From contig NW_026570315.1 in NCBI RefSeq assembly GCF_019649055.1, forward strand, positions 248,001 through 312,000: a stretch of DNA of 64,000 bases, written 5' to 3'. Each line of letters opens with the position of its first letter. The stretch's first letter is position 1. The stretch is from Paramacrobiotus metropolitanus (Eukaryota > Tardigrada > Eutardigrada > Parachela > Macrobiotidae). A program made the position numbers and the translations under genes. Of the stretch, positions 19,901 to 31,567 are shown in pieces. A model generated the notes under the pieces. It worked only from the letters and a program-made list of their open reading frames with translations. It had not been told where the DNA came from and did not search any database.

Positions 19901-22294
19901 TTGAGTACGACGAGGTAATCGAAATAGACGATAGATCATCGATAACGGAAACACCAAAGAAAATCGTCATCCAATCGGCGACATCGATAACGGAAACACC
20001 AAAGAAAATCGTCATCCAATCGGCGACATCAATGAAAACTAAACCCACAAAACCGATCGCGATGAAAAAGGTCGTCCCACTCGGACAAATTATGTCAGCG
20101 TCGACTCAGAAAGAACGAAAGGAAAAGTCTCAGAAAGATAAAAAGAAACGCGAAACATCCCGCGATTCGACGACAGCATCGGAGGCTAGCAGTCGTCCAA
20201 GCACATCAACGATTGCTTCGAAGTCTCATTCGGTGGGACGAGCTCCACGAAGCAAAACGGCGGAACCGAAGGCTGAGTCGAGCTTGGAAGCAGCGCTAGA
20301 AAAACAGAAACAGCTGGCCGCGGAAAAGCAGAAGAAGGGAGCGAAGAAAAGTGGTGAAAAGGTTTCAAAAACTCCAGCGGTGCGACGAATTGACGCCATC
20401 GGCATGGCAAATTACGCCAGGACACTCGGTCATAGCGAGCTGGAATATTCTTAACCAGAGAACGAGCCATTTCCTGAATTCGACGAACCGGATGGCGAGG
20501 ACCTAACAATACCGGAACTGACGGAAATCACGAACAAGATTATAAACCCATGGCGCACGCGCGATTCATCCGTCACGCTGAAATTCCGAAAGGAAGTTAA
20601 GAAAAAATTGGAGGAACGTAATCATACCTTCACGCCACGGAAATTCGATGCGCTTAGTGGAGTACGCCTTGAACGTCGGAAAGCTGACCAAAAAACACAT
20701 CGATTGGGATCTTAAAGCGAAGCTTGTCAGAACGGGCGGATTAGATAAGGTGCTGTTCGAACAGCATGCGGATAATCGAAGGCAGATAGAGCTTCGCATT
20801 TTTGCGGGAATGCGAAGCCCAAGTGGATCGACTCGACATCGTATCAGCCAGTACGTCAATGGAATGTGGCATGGTGCAAAGGGCTTGATTGCAGAAATAG
20901 AGACAGCGAGTGCAGAGCAGCTAACAAAGGTGCTCAAAGAAGGAAAAGTAATCACCACCAATGCTCACATGGGATCCCCAATCAGATATACCACGTTGAA
21001 CCTGATACCGGTGGATAAAAATCAAGGGAACCATTACTCCGACAGTGGTGACATGACATTACTGGATATTCCGCAACGAGATAATCCAGATACACCTCTT
21101 CTCAATTTCATCCAACAAAAGGGAGACCAGAAGAGAGCTGCCGCGGAAAAGCTTGCAGCAGACAAGCTGAAGAAGAGACCATTGAGAAGGAGAGGCGAAA
21201 TATATTCATCTACGGATGATGAAGATGGTGGCACAGCAGCTGCTCCCGCAACTTCAGCAGAGATGTTTACGACGGGCCAGGTAGAGGAGAGAAGGAAGGC
21301 CGCTCTCCTTACTGATAAGTTGGCAAAACAAGCAGAGGCTGAGCTGGCCGCCATGCGCGAAAGACGAAAGACGTCGGGACTCCCGCTACCTAAGACCAGT
21401 GGAGCTGGCAGTAGTGAGTCAAAAGATGACAATAAAGACTTTGTACCCTCCCAGAGCATGAAAACCGACGAACCGAAATCAACGAAATCATCATCGAGTT
21501 CAATGGCGAAACTCACAATTGATGAGAAGGAACCTGGCACTAATCCAACTGATTCGGCAGATGTTTCGGACACCGGAGCGAAGTAAGAAGACCGAGAATA
21601 TATGCTCGGATTACCATTGGATGACGTTAATCCGACTTGGTGGGAACTTAAACGATTCCTGGGAAAACAGCCATATCAGCCAAGGACTAAGAAAGATCTA
21701 AAATCGGCCATGTGCGCCAACCGGACTCTAAAACTATCGGGAGTGAGTTTTGAGCGGATGACCAAACGAGCCTATAAAGAATGAAAGTTGGGCTTTTGTT
21801 ATACGGAAACAAACCAATGGTCATATTACTTGCCACTCTCATTGCGCACTCCTCGGCTGAAGATGGATCTGAAGTTTGGGAAAATCGCTATGACCGATGC
21901 GGCGATACCAAGACTCGGCGGAACTAATGGAGTTACTTGGGATGATCTGTCAAACAACTTTGCCGCCAACCACGAGCTGGGCGAGTACAACATCGAAAAA
22001 GATCGGGAATGGATCATGAAGGCAGTTGAAAGCCTTGTCGATGAAAACGTTTTGGAGGCCAAAGATAGACGTATTCACTCTAGACCGGAAGAACCGTCAG
22101 ACGAAACTCTGGAAACGGAAGAAAAAGATCCAGCGGTGGTTATGACGTCCGAAAAACAAGTTTTCCCAACATCCACAGAGCTGGCACCGACTGACACAAA
22201 GTCAGCAGAAACCGATCCGAAGCCAACGGAAACTGAACTGAAATCAGCGGAGACTGGGTCAGCTGATCCAGCTGACACATCGCAAAAGGAGTAG
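16963..22294 (+). pseudogene. Giant accessory ORF of the Gypsy element (ORF3), unknown
   Basis: One frame is nearly continuous from 16,963 to about 20,650 (stops at about 17,161, 17,554, 17,668 and 20,452), then shifts to the next frame, open to 22,294 except stops at 21,584 and 21,782. The uninterrupted core, 17,767-20,454, alone is 895 codons. The N-terminal third is proline/glycine-rich (GMAPELLRLPGFGGTS). The middle has helical and mixed segments. A CNDPNCVRCNPPED motif (about 19,640) could bind zinc. The C-terminal part alternates acidic and lysine-rich low complexity. It follows the integrase in the original order, where env or accessory genes lie, but no signal peptide, membrane segment or known domain is seen. 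Confidence 0.5.
19939..20028 (+). repeat. Exact 45-bp tandem duplication in ORF3
   Basis: Two 45-bp units (19,939-19,983 and 19,984-20,028) are identical and in frame, repeating ITETPKKIVIQSATS. A fresh in-frame duplication in otherwise decayed coding sequence. Confidence 0.85.
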
Positions 22295-22670
22295 CGAATG
22301 AGAGATGTGTGGTATGCGGTTAGGAAGGTCCACCGCATATCACAGAAGAATATCATCAGTTCAGATTAACGAAGACGATATGATGGAGTAGCAGTGTTAA
22401 GCGTTAAAACCGGATAAATCGACGTAACTTAGCGAACGTGCTAAACCAGATGCGAAACGAGATGTGAAAAGTCCAGTAGTTAGAATAGGCGAACGAGCTT
22501 AAGACTTGAGTTAACAGTTACAAAAAGGGCGTCCTGAGCTAGGAAGGTCTCAGCTCAGTACAGGAATAGCCTAATTAGGCGTAAAAGTTTATAAGAAGGA
22601 CTTCACGAAATGGTTATGAGATGACGAGACGCTATTTGGACATGTTCTAAATTACAGATTGAAGTGAAAG

Positions 22671-25024
22671 ATGGCTCAAAAAGGTCGAACCGCACCGAAA
22701 GTCCAGGTGACCAAACAAATCCAAGCCAGATCGACAACTCAAGCGGCACCTTTGGCCGTGAGAAGCCAAGCAGCTTTTGTGCCTGCGAGGAGTCAAGCAG
22801 CATCGGCACCCTCGACAAGTCAGGTGACATCTACGCCAGCACCAGCAAAACGTCCTGCGGATCCAGCATCACAGATTGATCGGTTTACGGGCTATAATCC
22901 AAATTGTCCGGACTGTATCAAAAACAATAGGGGCGTCAGTGGAAAGTTTCCATGTTGGACCTGTGTGTTCGCGCTACCAGATAACGAACGAACTTTGGTG
23001 GCATATACAGAAGCAGCTCGTGGAAACAAGGATGTGTTTCGAAATCTCAATTATACAGACAACTGGAAACCAATCCCACCGAAAGAGAAGATTTTAATTG
23101 TAGATCGCTACCGACAAGCGATTCAAAATGGCGAAATCGGTTGGGACGTAACCATGGAACGTCCACAAGATCACACATGCGATGCGTATCGGAAAAAGTT
23201 CAATGAGGACATGGAACGGATGATACAAGAAAAGCGGAGTCAAGAGTTGGAGGTTGAAGCTATAGCCAGCCGTAAACGAGCAAAAGAACAAGTCGTGCGC
23301 GAAAACCGGGCAAAGTTGGTACAAAAAAGAAAAGCGCCAATACCGGTCTCTCAATTAAATGAAGACGAAGCGAGAGCAAGGGTGCAATCTCTAATCATCC
23401 AAATCGACGCGCTGCTGAAGGATCCAGCTGGCATTCGGGAGGACCTGTTCGAAGTTTTCCTGAGCGAAAAAGTGCGACTTGAACGAGGAGAAGCTCCAAA
23501 ACCGAACACTAAGCTGCTGGTCGAGAAACAGACCGAAGAAATACGAACGTCGTGTCAAAGGGAGCTCAAAGTAATAAAAGCATTTCAAAGCTTCAAACGA
23601 GATGAGAACTTCGCACTACCTCGATCACCTGCCAGGCGAAGCGAACGATCGCGAGAATGCTCACGCGAAAGGAATTACGACTTCCGCAATGAAAGATCAC
23701 GGGAATACCCTCGCGAGCGAACTCGTGACTATCGGAACGAACTAGACGATAGGTCACGTGAACGATCTCGCGACCGAGAACATCGTGGCAGAAGAGCATG
23801 GGAACGCCACGGAGATGAAGTCGTTGAAGTCGGCGCTCGGCGCAAACCAGCTGATGACAGCGTAACTATACCAGAGCGACGATCGGAACTACGAAGACCG
23901 GAACCTGAAAAAGAAGGTCGTCAGGAACCGATCGGCTGTGCATTCGTTCACCAAAAAGTTAGAGGATTAACACCGGAACGATCTCGAAATCAGAGACGAG
24001 ATCGCAGGAACAAGAGCCCAAACCCATATGATAAGTCCTGGCAAGAGGATGCAGCATATTACGCGACCTTCGAGCTTCCCCACAAACGGTCATCGAGTGG
24101 AGAACGTGAGGACACTCCACCAAAATATCAGCGTATGTTGTCCACAGTTCATGTGGTGGAACCGCTGGTAGTGACGTTACCCGGCGATGCGCTGATGGAC
24201 ACATCGTCATCACAGGAGACCGTGGTCCATAAACGAAATGTAATCCTCGACAGCAATCTTCAACCGTCGACATCGACAAGTAAGGCACCGCCGCGACGCG
24301 AGCAGGACGTTCGTCAATTAATCGAAGATCGACGTCAACAAGAGAGTCGACGCGAACCGGACGACGACGAGAATCAGATGATCGTCGCGAAGAGAATAAA
24401 CCGTCCCGGTTTAACAATCCGCAACGACGTCCCCAATTTATCCGTAAAACGTATAATATGGATTATCTAGAAGAACAACGAGCTGAAATATGTCGATATT
24501 TGGGACTTGATGTCGAATCCGAACAGTCAGCAATCATACTTGCTTAAATGCAAAACTTGCGACAGTTTCTAATCGACTCGGACTACGCGGCAGAGATCAA
24601 AACGGGCAGACTTGGTTGACTGAAGATCACAACCGAAGCTGCAACCACATATTACACACCGATCAGACATTGTGGTTTGCCAAGTCTGTTGGACCTGAAC
24701 TTACTGGGAGTTTCGTTGGATACAGTCGATACCACGGGATGGACTCAGTTCGAATATGAAGAATTAAAGGAACGACGGGAATACGTAGCGCAATTTGTGT
24801 TACGTCATGTGAACCCGGCATTTAAGGTGTTGGCGGCACGAGCAGCGATCGATCTGGTAGTTGATCCTACCAGCCATGACGCAAGAACGTGGGGTCACAA
24901 GATCTTCGCTGCACGACTGGCACATTACCCGTCGATAAATCAGTTACGTTCGGACACATTAAAAAGTAAAAAGCCACCAGTGTTCCGTGAAAAAGCTGCT
25001 AAATTACAAGACATCAGGCCTTAG
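22671..25024 (+). pseudogene. Second Gypsy accessory ORF (ORF4), arginine/glutamate-rich, unknown
   Basis: The first frame, 22,671-24,470 (599 codons), is alanine/proline-rich at the start. It then has CPDCIKNNRGVSGKFPCWTC, a C-x2-C...C-x2-C arrangement that could bind zinc. A long helical part follows, then R-S-R-E-R-like RE/RS repeats at about 23,640-23,800. A frame change at about 24,450 leads to a further frame (stops at about 24,545 and 24,617) ending at 25,024. No family is recognised. It could be a nucleic-acid-binding product of the retroelement, by composition only. Confidence 0.4.
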
Positions 25025-25583
25025 CTCGCAAAGCGAAGGATGACCTAGATGGCAGCACCAACCGACTTGAATACGGTAATCTCCGAGCGATATTCGACAC
25101 TCAGTATCAGGAGATGCTAGATCGAATTCGAGAAACCATGGACACGCAATATGTTGGACCGAATGATGGTGGTGACGGAGATGAGCCGAACGAGATGATG
25201 GATCAGTGAATTCGACTTAGAAGGAGTTGGTACGGCTTAAAGTCGGCTCTCCTATTCCATCGACTCAATGCCCATCTTAAAATGTGAGAATCTACGGTAA
25301 TCAGCCGGATCTCTTACCGGAGCAGCTACGGTCAAACTTGCCGACTCTCTGTAATAACGATGAGATGTGCGACCAGATGAACTTTACTAGGGAGGCAAGC
25401 TGAAATGAGCTTGGAGGCCGACATCGAAAACGGCTAAGTTCCTCCATGACCGTTAATGGAGGATGAATTATTACAATGTCGCACATCCAAATCATCTCAG
25501 AGATGATCTCACCAGGGAGGAAGCGAACTACGCTTGTCTATACGACGTCCCTCCATGACCAATATGGATCTCATTCGACTGAA

Positions 25584-25672
25584 GACGTACAATAGATACG
25601 CACCTTATTCAAAAGATGAAGCAGTACGTATTCCTAAGACGTACACTCGATACGCACCTTATTCCAAACTGG
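25584..25672 (+). repeat. Short direct repeat near element 3' end
   Basis: GACGTACAATAGATACGCACC at about 25,585 and GACGTACACTCGATACGCACC at about 25,638 are near-identical 30-bp copies separated by about 22 bp. 25,025-25,900 otherwise shows no ORF of note. Confidence 0.5.
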
Positions 25673-25859
25673 ATCTCATGTGATGAAGTCGCATTACATA
25701 TGCGAAGGATGCTCAAGCGGAGCGAAATTGCTCAATGGAGCGGACTGTACCAAAAAGTTCCTAAACGGTGGACAGGATACCTGTGACCTGACAAGTGGCT
25801 ACGGATTTTGATTATTACTTCTGTTGATCTGTTTTAACTGTTGATAGTATTTTGATACA

Positions 25860-26790
25860 GATCTCTTTATTTCACATCGTGCATTTGGAATAGATTTGAT
25901 GTGATTAAATGGAATATGAGATGCTCTTTATTAGCATTTGAGCACACGCAGACCGCCTGCCAACGATTGGACTCGTCGGAGACGGACTTCAGCCTCGGCG
26001 GAGCTCGGCATCCCTCCCAGAGGCATGTCAGCGATGGCTGCACTGACGTTCACCCTCACGACCACGGCGCTACGCTGCCGATGACGTGTCTGTGTTGGGT
26101 CTCTTATTGGCTGACGGCTAAAGCCGTCCATTGCATTCGCCTAGTGGGCGGCGCCAAAGTGCGCATGCGAAGCAGCAGGATTTGGCTCTTCGCTCAGTAG
26201 ATTTTATCAGTTGATGAGAGTTGTTCGGAGAGTTGATTTTGACACTCAGTAAAGTGTATCTATGCTAGTGGATGCCGTGCGTTGTGCATTTATCCAGATC
26301 ATATAGCATATTACGCTACGCATGATCTTGTCAGTGGAGATCTCTGTCCTGGACTCTTCTAGTACCACATTATGGGGGTGTACATGCCGTATTCGACTCT
26401 CTCTTGTACGTACGTGTGCTGCTGCACTGCACTCTCCGCTGAAGCGGATGTGCCGCGTGGTCATACACTGAGCCACACTTGCTATCTCGTCCCACTCTCG
26501 CCGTGCGACTCAGCGTTCATACGCTTGCGTTGGATAGAGTCCAGTCTGCGCATCATACAGCACGACGCTGCAGCCAGCATTATTTCACGCCTTGGCAAAC
26601 GGTCAAGAACTTTCTAGCGTGCACGTCTCATGCTTGTCTAAGCAGGAGGGAAATCGTTAGTCTTACACGCTGTATTTTCGTTGCACTGACATGTATCTGT
26701 ATAAGAACCGATAGCATTTATATGGGATCAACGGAAGTATTGTACATATGCTCCTTCACACCGTTTGAACAAGTATTTCAATAACAAAAG
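25860..26790. other. Non-coding stretch, possible 3' LTR of Gypsy element
   Basis: No gene is seen. The stretch has promoter-like GC-rich and TTGGCTGACGGCTAAAGCCG sequence near 26,105, with a short inverted repeat. It lies where a 3' LTR is expected, but no copy of it is found near 4.8 kb, so the assignment is not supported by a repeat. Confidence 0.25.
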
Positions 26791-26799
26791 TCCAAGGAC

Positions 26800-27930
26800 T
26801 TATTCCCGTTCAGCTAATTTAAATGCAAAATACACATCTTCCTTCTCAACCATGTCGCTAAATGTACCGAGGACAGAAACTGCGTTTCCTCGCTGAATCT
26901 CGATACCAATTCTCTGGCGCAGAAACTCTCCTGAGCGTGGGTTGCCCGTACAGTCGCAATTCTTTTTCGATAGGTCTTTGAAGAATTTTCTCGTCAGCGG
27001 TCCAAAAGTTCCCGTTGTTTCGAACGCCAGCGGTTGGACGGTGTAGCGGTCTGCCATCCCGCTGTACTTTGCTAACTTGCGGTCTTCCCGTATTTCCGCA
27101 ACGCTCCCCGGCACCCTCGACGTGTGAGCAATGTATGTTTGGGCGAATGTGTCTGCCACGGTAACATCCCACACTAACGGCTTTCCGTTTTCCATGGGAA
27201 CGCTGTCACTCCGTCAGGCCGCTTTCCATCGCCTCTGTCTAAGCCCACTGGCTCGAGTGACGATGGCACTTTGCCGAACTCAAAGCCCGCTTGGTTGCTT
27301 CATTCAAGACGGCGTGGACACCGTGCCTTCCTTTCGCCAGCTTGCAAATCAGACCATGGTGTCCGAGACTGTCTACGGTACTGCCGCACCGACACACATG
27401 CTTCTGACATACTGGAGCTCCCAACCGCCGCGCCACGGCAATTCGTAAGTGGGCATCTTCCAGTAGATTTCCAAATATTTTTACCGGCAAAGCAGACAAC
27501 CAGGCACGCGATTCCGGTGAGGATGCAGCCAACAAGCGAGCAGAGGTAAATACGTCGGCATTCTTCATCATGCGGGATGCTGTCTGGGTATGTTGCAGTG
27601 CTGTCCAGACCGACTGGAGGTGGCGGCTTTCCATCCGCGGGGGTTCCAGGGAAAAACGTCCACTCCACACTTTGGTGAGCTGATTGGCCCTTTCTTTTAT
27701 AGAGGCGTTGCCCGTAATGCTGTAAACCATGTCGGTCGCTCCGTGAACCGATGCGGAATAGGCAGCTAACGCGACGTCCACTGCACAGATCAGTCCGAGG
27801 CCTCCAAATTTTGTAGGTAGCGAGGCTTGTGACCAAACTGAGCTGATCATTGCTACATTGGTCAGCTGTTCTGTTTTCGCTCGGATGACTCCGTGTAGGC
27901 AGCACCACTGCACCACGGCGCAAAGTGTTG
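26800..27930 (-). pseudogene. 5'-truncated RLE-type non-LTR retrotransposon, endonuclease end
   Basis: Only the C-terminal third survives: thumb region (LPTKFGGLGLICAVDVALAAYS), the C-x-C...H-x4-C finger (HVCRCGSTVDSLGHHGLIC), and then, after two frame changes at about 27,262 and 27,193, the restriction-like endonuclease motif K-R-P-D-G and NGKPLVWDVTVAD. The conserved tail RQRIGIEIQRGNAVSVLGTF ends near 26,850. It is related to, but clearly different from, the longer copy at 28.7-31.6 kb, and lies tandem to it in the same direction. Truncation at the 5' side is the normal outcome of incomplete target-primed reverse transcription. Confidence 0.8.
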
Positions 27931-28232
27931 AAAATCTTTGAAAGACTTTGTCGCTGTATATGAGCCGCTTCTCTCCTTACACCTTTTTAGTGTTTTAACT
28001 TCTGTGTTTTCTTCCCGCATATCACGCGGTATTTGCATTCATAGCCTAAAATAGGGTGTATTATTACACAGTTTGTGTAGTTTTAAATGTGCTTTGTGCA
28101 TTTTTAACTTTCCAAATGTGCAAGATTAAAAAATTAGAAATCCATCGAGAAAAGTTTAGAGGGGTCTTTAGGATTAAAATTTAAAATTTAACCTAAGAAT
28201 TTCTTGGCCTTTAAAGAGAAAGTTGTTTGTCG

Positions 28233-28623
28233 GCTTCGCGCTTCGCGCGAAAAGGGCATTATTCTATCCAATCGTTCAACTTCGAGGTCATCGAGCGTTA
28301 AGAGTAAACTCACTTCCTCTGTTCAAAATACGTGACTGGTATTCTTAAATTAATTTAGAGTAATTTGAGCAGTTTTGATCAGTTTCCATATTTTGGCACT
28401 GACTGTCATCACTTTAAAACTGTGTAAGCAAACATTAGCACAAAAACATAATTGCTTATTTACCGTGAATCTTTGGATTTCCGTGTATTATGCGGTTGTG
28501 TTTGTCTTTTTCTCGCAGACTGAGCTCTGGTCAAGTGTGGCATAAATACAAGGCCTTGCGAAATTACTTATCTAGCGTTTTCCTAGCGAAATAGCTCGAC
28601 AGCTTCGCGCTTCGCGCGAAAAG
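28233..28623 (+). repeat. Two copies of GCTTCGCGCTTCGCGCGAAAAG
   Basis: Identical 22-bp copies lie at 28,233-28,254 and 28,602-28,623, each containing the palindrome TTCGCGCGAA. They sit in the otherwise gene-free stretch 27,931-28,670 between the two LINE copies, probably 3' UTR of the longer one. Confidence 0.6.
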
Positions 28624-28679
28624 TTTCCTTAGCCATCATATTCAAAAGTTTACGAAAGAGGACCAGACTTTTATTAAGC

Positions 28680-31567
28680 ATCACATACAAGTACATACTG
28701 AGTACTAAAACACAATTCATAACAAAAACACTTCTTCAATGCTATCCTGCTCGGGGATCGTACCCATGACACATAACGCGTTTCCCCGTTGCATTTGAAT
28801 GGATAGCCGCTGTCTAAAAAACTCTTTTGCCCTTCTGGCCTGTGGCGGAAGCCATGCAGTTGCCGACCTTCCCCACGAGTTTTTTCGTTCCGCCTCCCCA
28901 GGGTCCGTAAATTTCCAAGGCGGCAGCTACTAGATTGTATCTTGGTTGTAGCCAGCCGTGTTTTGACAGTTTTCTTCACTCCGCCTGCTCCGCTGCTGCA
29001 CCGACGCACACGGAAGTACGGTCGATATACAACGCGGCGAGTGGGTCCACGCAGGTTACGTCAATAGCCAGTGGTTTTCCCCGCTCCCACGGGACGAGGG
29101 TAATCACATCTGGCCGTTTTTTATCTTTCACGGACAGACCTTTTGGCTCCATTCTGGCCGGAAAACCTGCGGTCTTCAAAGCGCGGGTGAATTCTCCACT
29201 GATTCCATCGTGTCGTGGCAGCCTCCCAGCTGACCGTTTGCAACGGAGCCCGTGACGGCCCAGCTCGTCGACCAGACTGCCGCAGACGCACACGTGAGGA
29301 GTGACAATAGGAGCTCCCAGACGCAACGCCACACTTATACGGAAGGCGTTGTTATCCAACAGGTTACCAAGGCAGGCTGCGGGCAACGCATGGATCCACA
29401 CACCGGATTCCGGCGCTGACACCACCTTCAGGTGAGCGACTTCCTCTTTTGAGACCCTTAACGCGGCCAGCTTTGATAAGGCGTTCAGGGTCGCAGGTGT
29501 GTCCCAGGCTTTTTGGACGTGGCGCAACGCTACGGGCGGGAGTTCATCTGTTTCGGTTAACGCTTTCCAGGCGCACGTGGCGGATGTCAAATCCGTAGCC
29601 GTTAGCGTCGGGCACAGTCTGGAAATCAGCGGGTGCAACGAAGAAGGCGATGCCAAATAGGCAGAGGGAGCTAGCTTCTCCGTGCGTCTGATCCCCAAAC
29701 CGCCAAAGCGAACGAGAAGGGAGGCTTGCAGCCAGGTCGGGTGGTCCATTCGTACATTCGTAATGGTCTCCACTGCTTCGCGAAACACCTGATCGAGTCT
29801 GTACAGCTCTTTTGGGAACATCCAGGCCAGTGACGTGCGCAAAACATGGACGATTTTCGGCACTGCCAGGCAATTCTTCAGTAGAAACAGGGCTTGGTGC
29901 TTGGGTATCAGCTGAAGTCGGCTGCACATAACTTCCAGCTGACGGGTCTTCTCGTCGATCATCGGAACTACTGCGGCTGGCAACAGAGGAGATCCGAGTA
30001 GGCTCAGTTTTTCCGCCGAAACAATAGCAATGCCGGGAAACAAACCGGCAAAGTGATTAGCGGCCGCTGTTCGCTCCGTTGCGGTGCCGCCGCACAGGAA
30101 CAGTTCGCATTTTCCGATGTTGACTGCCAAGCCGATCTTCTGAGCTTCTGTTATTAGCTGCTGAAAGTTTTGTAGCACGCTCAGTAGGCTGCCTCCTAAT
30201 GTCCCGTCATCCATGTACCAGGCGTTGAGGTAAGTATTCAGCCTTTCGACAATGTAATGGAGTACCAGACAAAACAATACGGGGCCAAAAGGATCTCCCT
30301 GTTGCACACCGGATTGGGAGGAAATCGTGGTTTCTCCCAGAAACAGCGAGGAATAAAAACCGTAGCACATCTTAATGAAAGGATAGTACTCTGGTATGAC
30401 TTCTGCCGCAATCCTCAGCACTTCTTCGCGTGAAACGCAACTAAACGCATTAGAGAAATCCATCTTCAAAAGAACTTTCACGTCGCTGTCATACTGAAGG
30501 AGAAAGTCTCGAGCGGCGTGAATAATCCCTTCAACACCTTTCTTGATCCCGGCACCAAGCTGATGAGGCTGCAGGATCTCTGACGTTACCGGGCGGATGC
30601 GAATATCCACTGCCTTGGCGACTATGCGACGGTACACATTTCCTACTGCTATTGGGCGCAGACCCCCGTCCTTTTTTCGCAGTGCAATCAGCCGGGCGCC
30701 GCACAGCAGGGGGATGATGTCATCGGGTACGTCTCCGGCTAATACGAGGTCTAGCAGCTCCGTCAAGTCGTCGCACAAATTGGAGGATGCGTCATCCATC
30801 CGTGCGCCAATCAAATCCAAAAGATGTTGCGGGCGTAGAAAATCTATGCCTCCTGCACTACCACGAGGCATTGCCTCCAAAACAGACAACACTTCGGCGG
30901 GGGTGAGGGGATTGAGTGCCGAAGTCGGGGGATCGGCGGGCAGTTTAGGTAGCGGGGATGGCGGGTGTTTGCGATTCATGGATTCGATCACCTCCGGGGT
31001 CGTGTCGGCAACCGAGTCAGAGGAAAGGAGAGTGCGTACAGCTCCACTAACGTTGAAGTCATCAATCTGTATCCCAACGCGCCGGGGAATCTCATCTTCT
31101 GGGGTAACGCGCCGAGACTTACCAGGGGCACTGGGTTCGTTTTCATCGAAATCCCCACGCTCGAATTTGGCAATGCGGTCGCGAATGTGCGAGGTGATCG
31201 ACGTTTTGCGGGACTTTTTGCTATTTCCTGGAAGAGAAAGGATCGCGGCGGGGGCTGATAGCAGCTTAAGCCATGACGAGGAATCATTGGCCGAGACTGC
31301 ACTCCGCATTAACTTGGTTAATGATATAGCGACAGACGCACGGGCTGCTTTCGGTATGCGGCGCATTATCTTTCTCCTTGCTGGGACAAAAGCTGGAGGC
31401 GACATGGCGGTAGCTGGTGGAGGGCCATCGTGCGTTTGATCACGGTTTTGTGTGGGTTCTCCGATGGTGCCCAGTCCCTGCGCCTGGCGCTTGAGGCAAT
31501 TCCCGCTGCCACGGTGGCTACCAGCTCGTATGCAGGTAAACTGGCAATCCGGGCAGGTCCACGTCAT
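28680..31567 (-). mobile_element. RLE-type non-LTR retrotransposon, nearly full length
   Basis: A single frame from ATG 31,567 (MTWTCPDCQFTC...) runs 863 codons to TGA 28,976. It has an N-terminal zinc finger (C-x2-C...H...C). RT blocks follow: LRPIAVGNVYRRI, LLKMDFSNAFSCVSR, SGVQQGDPFGPVLFCL and the catalytic WYMDDGTLGG. Then come a thumb, a C-x-C...H-x4-C finger (HVCVCGSLVDELGRHGLRC) and a PD-(D/E)xK-type endonuclease (DKKRPDVITLVPWERG, LAIDVTCVD). By comparison with the truncated copy, the protein should continue about 90 residues past the TGA in the same frame, with a further one-base loss near 28,825 before the RQRLSIQMQRGNALCV tail. One nonsense and one frameshift thus make this copy defective. 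It inserts by target-primed reverse transcription; target specificity is not evident. Confidence 0.85.

Larger units (their letters stand above)
4880..26250 (+). mobile_element. Very large decayed Ty3/Gypsy-like retroelement with internal inversion
   Basis: In order it holds a coiled-coil leader, gag with CCHC knuckle, aspartic protease, the PR-RT linker and the 5' half of RT on the plus strand. A 3.3-kb block on the minus strand follows with the rest of RT, RNase H, integrase and post-integrase sequence. Plus-strand accessory ORFs then run to about 25 kb. Coding frames are broken by many stops and shifts, so it is inactive. Codon and base composition are uniform across 5-25 kb, which argues for one element. 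I could not identify a matching pair of LTRs or a primer-binding site, so both ends are approximate. At about 20 kb it is far longer than the 5-8 kb usual for Gypsy elements. Confidence 0.7.

Noticed and set aside
16963-22294. Envelope gene of an endogenous retrovirus
   Set aside because: No signal peptide, fusion-peptide-like or transmembrane segment; composition is proline-, lysine- and glutamate-rich.
4880-26250. Pair of LTRs for the large Gypsy element
   Set aside because: No matching sequence was found between the 4.8-5.0 kb region and 25.8-26.8 kb, so no LTR pair is reported.
29544-31439. Several plus- and minus-strand frames of 100-280 codons inside the LINE
   Set aside because: They are other-frame readings of the GC-rich RT/endonuclease gene and show no domain of their own.
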